Below are positions 24,486 through 27,916 of a stretch of DNA of 27,916 nt, in pieces (position 1 is the stretch's first letter; each line of letters starts with the position of its first letter). The notes beneath the pieces are model-generated. The model saw nothing but the letters and a program-made list of their open reading frames with translations. It made no database searches and was not told where the DNA came from. A program made the position numbers and the translations under genes. Source of the stretch: DATFXM01 sp035315885 (GTDB lineage Bacteria; Acidobacteriota; Blastocatellia; UBA7656); the NCBI GenBank assembly GCA_035315885.1, contig DATFXM010000156.1:1-27916 (forward strand), given 5' to 3'.

Positions 24486-25358
24486 GTGAGGAAAAATCGT
24501 TCAAGAAATCGCGCGCAACGATGGCACAGGCTCGAGATTCCGGAACTGCTGCCTGGCGCTGAGCATAAAGAATTGGCGAAGGTACAAGGGTTTCTGCAAA
24601 AGCTGACGTACCTCAAGGAGGGCTACACGCCGTCGCGGTTGGATGATCCGACAAGCACGGCGCTCAAGAAATATCAGTGCTTTCATCGGCTCAGTCAAAC
24701 CGGCACAACCGATCCGAACACAATGGATAAGATTAAGACGTCGAGATGTGGAATGCCCGATCCCACAGAAGACCTGCGCTTGATTGGAGCTGAATTCGCC
24801 CTATCAGACGCACCCACTGGACTGTCAAGCGGTTGCGACAACACTGGACAAAGGGAATTGACTTTCACCATCGCAAGCGAGCCGCAAGAGCTGCCGGTAG
24901 AGCTCTCATTCGAAAAGGTAGAAGAAGCTATAGGAAGCGCGCTCTCAACGTGGGCATCTGTGATAAACATTGCTTTTCAGCCAGCCGGTAATGCCCCGGC
25001 TATCCTGAGTTTCAGGTGGGCGACGGGCCTGCACGGTGACGGCATAAAGTTTCAATTCGATGGTGTAGGGGGCCTGATCGCGCACGCATTCTATCCGGGA
25101 ACCTGTGGCGAAGGTTTTCCAGGTCAGTGCCATTTTGATCGAGACGAGAGATGGGGTCTCCTCGACAACCCCGCCCTTAGGACCTTTGACTTGGAAACCG
25201 TGGCGCTCCACGAGATTGGACACCTGTTAGGCTTAACTCACTCGACCGATTCCACCTCGGTCATGGCTGATGTTCACAATGGAGAGCGAAGAAAACTTCT
25301 GCCTTCGGACCCGGCAGTCGCGGCGGCGGTGGCCATCTACGGCGCATCACAATCATAA
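24486..25358 (+). CDS. Matrixin-type (M10) zinc metalloprotease with cysteine-switch prodomain
   Basis: The GTG start has AGGAG at 24476-24480 with 5-nt spacing. The 290 residues comprise a peptidoglycan-binding-like prodomain (about 29-86), the cysteine switch RCGMPD (Cys88) and a catalytic domain with the canonical HGD...FDGVGGLIAHAFYPG...GQCHFDRDERW structural metal region (His183, Asp185, His200, His216). The zinc site is HEIGHLLGLTH (His242, Glu243, His246, His252) and the Met-turn is SVMADV (Met260). This is the domain order of animal and plant MMPs without hemopexin repeats. In MMPs, Cys88 would ligate the zinc until the prodomain is cut. No signal peptide is present, so either export is unconventional or it acts inside the cell. 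Its place after the CHAT gene suggests that CHAT may activate it (inference). Confidence 0.93.
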   Translation: MRKNRSRNRAQRWHRLEIPELLPGAEHKELAKVQGFLQKLTYLKEGYTPSRLDDPTSTALKKYQCFHRLSQTGTTDPNTMDKIKTSRCGMPDPTEDLRLIGAEFALSDAPTGLSSGCDNTGQRELTFTIASEPQELPVELSFEKVEEAIGSALSTWASVINIAFQPAGNAPAILSFRWATGLHGDGIKFQFDGVGGLIAHAFYPGTCGEGFPGQCHFDRDERWGLLDNPALRTFDLETVALHEIGHLLGLTHSTDSTSVMADVHNGERRKLLPSDPAVAAAVAIYGASQS

Positions 25359-25370
25359 GCGCCAGCACAT

Positions 25371-27470
25371 TCACGCCCTGCTGGAAAGGAAACTGTTCCA
25401 GTTCTCGAATCCGGACTGCCGGGCGATGAGGTCGCGCGCATCCGCTATATCAAGTTGAGTCGTCGCATCGCCGCCAGTGTCCCGTCTCAGGTGCTCGAGC
25501 TGCTTTCGGAGTAGCTTTCGAATATCGCTAAACGAAAGAATGCGATCGAAGTGACGTGCCAACCGTTCGAGCGCTTCGGTGTCGTCTGAGGAATAAACCG
25601 TCACGAGGTCACTCGCCAATTGCTCGTACAAATTGAGCAAATACTCGTGACTGTGCTTCTTTAAAGCTCCGGCGTTGGCGGCCGCTCCTTCAAGAAATTT
25701 CGCAACGCGGTGCATGCCTCGCTTAAGCGCGACGTCCGCGGCAGTCGAACCATCCTTCTGGCTAAGGAATCCTGCATCGGCGCCATGCTCCAAAAGTAAG
25801 CCGGCGATCTGCAGCGCGGTCTCTTCCTGTTCCGGCAGCCAGAATAACGGAGTCGTTTGCCAAGAGACCCTAGCCAGCCGAGGTTCGGCAGCCAAAACTT
25901 CTCGCAGCCGTCCCATTGCGCCAACGAAAACGAGATTCCACACATCGCGGCTATGCCGGCTCAGTAGCTCGATCATCCCCGTGTGCTCGGCGTACACAGC
26001 GAAGTCCAGCGGTGTGTTGCTGTAATTTAGCTCGCGGGGATCAAGCTCGGCGCCGCGCTCAATGAGTAGTTCGGCGACCCGAAGGGCGTCAGCCCACGCC
26101 GCCACGTGCAGTGCTCGCTGCTTCTTTTCGTCCTCGACTTCGATTGGCGTGCCGAGCTCCAACAGAAAGGATACGACGTCGGCGCGATCCTCCTTCGCTG
26201 CAGCAATCATCGCTTTGTGCGAGTGCAGGTACTCGGGATGCTGATTGAGGATGCGCTGCACCTCCTCGCGATCGAGCCGCAGACACGCCGCGACGAAAGC
26301 GTCTTCAGCGTCCAGCACTACGTTGACGCGATCGGCCCCGTAGCGTGCCAGCAACTCGGCCATCTCCAGGTGACCGCCACGCAAGGCTAGCTCGTACAGA
26401 CTCTGCTTCGGAAGCCGGGTGTCGCTTGCCGGGGCCGCGTTCGGTGACGCACCGTGTTGCAGACACCACTCGGCAAGCGCGAGATCGTTCTGATTGAGGG
26501 CTACCGACAAGTGCCAGCGGGCGCCTGAGCCGTAACCTCCCATGTTGAGCATGCGCCACTCGGGATCGTCCCAATCCTCGGCTCGCCCGGCCTTTGACGA
26601 GAACTCGTGCATGAGCTTCAAGTACCAGAGAACCTTGCCGTGGAAAGCGATGTTGTAGATCACTTGATCGTCATAGGGCGCGGCGCCGCGCTCGAGCAGC
26701 AGACGCACAAGCTCGTCGCGATGCGGATGCGGCGGCCGGTCTTCTTCGCCTTCACCGATAGCGCCAACGAGTGGCGTGTAGCGACTATCGCCCGCCATGA
26801 AGTAGACGTTGGGATCGGCACCGTAATCGAGCAACAGACGCGCCAGGTTCACTGCGTTGTCGTTCGCTTTTGCTAGCGGCAGACGAGTGAACGTCAGGTA
26901 TAGCAGCGGCTGCCAATCCTTGCTCCCGAAATCCTGCAGGAAGTCATAACTGCCCCCAACGCCCGAACGCACCCTTCCAGTCACAATGTTCTTCTGGTTC
27001 GCGAGCTCAGGTTGATTGCTCAGAAGTCGACGTACTTCCTCGATCTCGCCGCACACGACTGCGGCGTAGACATTCTCCAGTGCGACTTCCGCATGCTGTT
27101 CGAGCACCCGCATCGCCGCGTGTCTCGCCACGCGATGCGCCGGACGGCCGCGGACATGGTGATCGGGGCAAGCGTACTCGAGAAATCGATTAACGTTATG
27201 CTCGCGGTGGCCCTCGCTGCTTGACGCCACTATCGGCTGATTTTCAGTGGCCTGGTTTTCAATGACCTGTTTCTCAATCGCCTGCTTCAACGCCTTCCAG
27301 CTCTCATAGCCGTGTTCTCGGGCGAGGGCATGTTGGACGTCGCGCAGCACCGGTTGAGCAGGTCCGCCAGGCCACGCATCCTCAAAGCGCGCGCGGGCTT
27401 CGCTGTTACTAGCGCGTAGATCTTTTAGCCACCGCTTAGCGGCCTTCCTGAGGTTGTCGAGGGAATTCAT
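25371..27470 (-). CDS. Ankyrin-repeat protein (699 aa)
   Basis: The start has AAGGAAGG close upstream and the protein has no signal peptide. Residues 1-70 (LRKAAKRWLKDLRASNSEARARFEDAW; DVQHALAREHGYESWKALKQAIEK) form a helical N-terminus whose end resembles the C-terminal segment (DARDLIARQSGFENWNSFLSSRA), so related short motifs flank the protein. A low-complexity EKQVIENQATENQ stretch follows. Ankyrin repeats fill about residues 125-600 (ARLLLDYGADPNVYF; VRLLLERGAAPYD; AEWCLQHGASPNAA; AELLARYGADRVN; VSFLLELGTPIEVEDEKKQRALHVAAW; AELLIERGAELDPREL; AGLLLEHGADAGFLSQKDGSTAADVAL). Ankyrins mediate protein binding; the partner is unknown. It converges on the metalloprotease gene with a 12-nt gap. 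Confidence 0.9.
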   Translation of the reverse strand: MNSLDNLRKAAKRWLKDLRASNSEARARFEDAWPGGPAQPVLRDVQHALAREHGYESWKALKQAIEKQVIENQATENQPIVASSSEGHREHNVNRFLEYACPDHHVRGRPAHRVARHAAMRVLEQHAEVALENVYAAVVCGEIEEVRRLLSNQPELANQKNIVTGRVRSGVGGSYDFLQDFGSKDWQPLLYLTFTRLPLAKANDNAVNLARLLLDYGADPNVYFMAGDSRYTPLVGAIGEGEEDRPPHPHRDELVRLLLERGAAPYDDQVIYNIAFHGKVLWYLKLMHEFSSKAGRAEDWDDPEWRMLNMGGYGSGARWHLSVALNQNDLALAEWCLQHGASPNAAPASDTRLPKQSLYELALRGGHLEMAELLARYGADRVNVVLDAEDAFVAACLRLDREEVQRILNQHPEYLHSHKAMIAAAKEDRADVVSFLLELGTPIEVEDEKKQRALHVAAWADALRVAELLIERGAELDPRELNYSNTPLDFAVYAEHTGMIELLSRHSRDVWNLVFVGAMGRLREVLAAEPRLARVSWQTTPLFWLPEQEETALQIAGLLLEHGADAGFLSQKDGSTAADVALKRGMHRVAKFLEGAAANAGALKKHSHEYLLNLYEQLASDLVTVYSSDDTEALERLARHFDRILSFSDIRKLLRKQLEHLRRDTGGDATTQLDIADARDLIARQSGFENWNSFLSSRA

Positions 27471-27610
27471 GCGACCTTCCTTCCGTTGAGTGCCGGATGT
27501 CCGCTTAGTTCAGGCTGGAAGAAAGTTTGTTACGCCGGTGAACAAGAAATGGGTAGGAGCAATCTCCCTTGCCGCGGACCGGAGGCGCCCCACAAGCGCG
27601 CTGGAAAAAA

Positions 27611-27639
27611 ATTGTTAGCGCTGCCGCCTCAATTGTCAA
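27611..27639 (-). promoter_or_regulatory. Candidate promoter for the ankyrin-protein gene
   Basis: On the minus strand TTGACA (27639-27634) is followed after 17 nt by AACAAT (27616-27611), about 140 nt before the ATG. The -10 match is 4 of 6. The remainder of 27471-27802 holds no recognisable gene. Confidence 0.4.
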
Positions 27640-27802
27640 CCGCAATGACAAGAGAGGCAGCAGTGCGGATACAGTTTCTTCTGGCTCCGTGAGACGCGAA
27701 CGAAAAGGCCGACAACATTACTACAATCAGGACCGACTTGGGTTGAGATTTCCGTGTGGCCGAGCGAGACGTGTTGATCCCGCGTTCTGAAAAGACGGCT
27801 CA

Positions 27803-27831
27803 TTGACAACTAGCAACCACCTTCGTAGAAT
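27803..27831 (+). promoter_or_regulatory. Strong sigma70-type promoter of tRNA-Lys
   Basis: A perfect TTGACA (27803-27808) is followed, after a 17-nt spacer, by TAGAAT (27826-27831), with the tRNA beginning 10 nt later. This is the best promoter match in the window and fits a stable-RNA gene. Confidence 0.85.
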
Positions 27832-27841
27832 TTTTCGTCAC

Positions 27842-27914
<73 letters not shown>

Positions 27915-27916
27915 TT

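Noticed and set aside
27486..27790. Two short open frames between the ankyrin gene and the tRNA
   Set aside because: They are composed of low-complexity basic residues, overlap each other and the candidate ankyrin promoter, and have no recognisable start signals.

Overview
This is a chromosomal window of about 28 kb. It most likely comes from a soil-type Acidobacteriota, with Blastocatellia-like character. Four things suggest this: the DUF1592/DUF1588/DUF1587 cytochrome protein paired with a DUF1552 Tat protein; a Tat-exported Gfo/Idh/MocA oxidoreductase; an ECF sigma factor next to a very large TPR-CHAT protein; and intergenic DNA packed with short degenerate repeats of the gcagtaggcagt, gggcgaag and cgcaaag types. 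No taxonomic marker is present except one tRNA, so the assignment is an inference. I see no phage genes, transposases, CRISPR array or rRNA.

Layout. 1-1123: 3' part of a DHA2-type MFS efflux pump, then a repeat-rich spacer. 1275-4627: an ECF sigma factor that overlaps a 527-residue protein (a short N-terminal helical domain plus three PhnB-like VOC domains), then a secreted DinB-like protein and a single-domain VOC protein. 4628-4847: a long palindrome between convergent genes. 10520-4848 (minus strand): a tightly coupled operon of a DUF1592-type cytochrome-like protein, a DUF1552 protein and an esterase/SMP-30 fusion. 10677-11912 diverges from it and encodes a PQQ-type beta-propeller. 11994-13417: a CGNR zinc-finger regulator divergent from a DinB protein, with an ordered set of GGTTACA/TGTAACC half-sites between them. 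13699-15490: a Gfo/Idh/MocA oxidoreductase and a small VOC protein. 15725-16812: an unrecognised two-gene unit (soluble protein plus membrane protein).

16828-25358 is the most interesting block. On the minus strand are a small leaderless cysteine-containing protein (18406-18765) and a secreted, probably beta-rich 518-residue protein (16828-18384). Diverging from them on the plus strand are an ECF sigma factor (19228-19782), a 1204-residue protein joining an anti-sigma-like N-terminus, one membrane segment, TPR repeats and a CHAT caspase-like protease (19840-23454), a leaderless 294-residue protein ending in a CCC cluster (23484-24368), and a leaderless matrixin metalloprotease with a cysteine-switch prodomain like that of animal MMPs (24486-25358). 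The order suggests a sigma-controlled proteolytic signalling or effector system with two proteases and one or two candidate substrates. No experiment known to me describes this arrangement.

25371-27470 (minus) is an ankyrin-repeat protein. The window ends with a tRNA-Lys(CTT) gene preceded by a near-consensus promoter.
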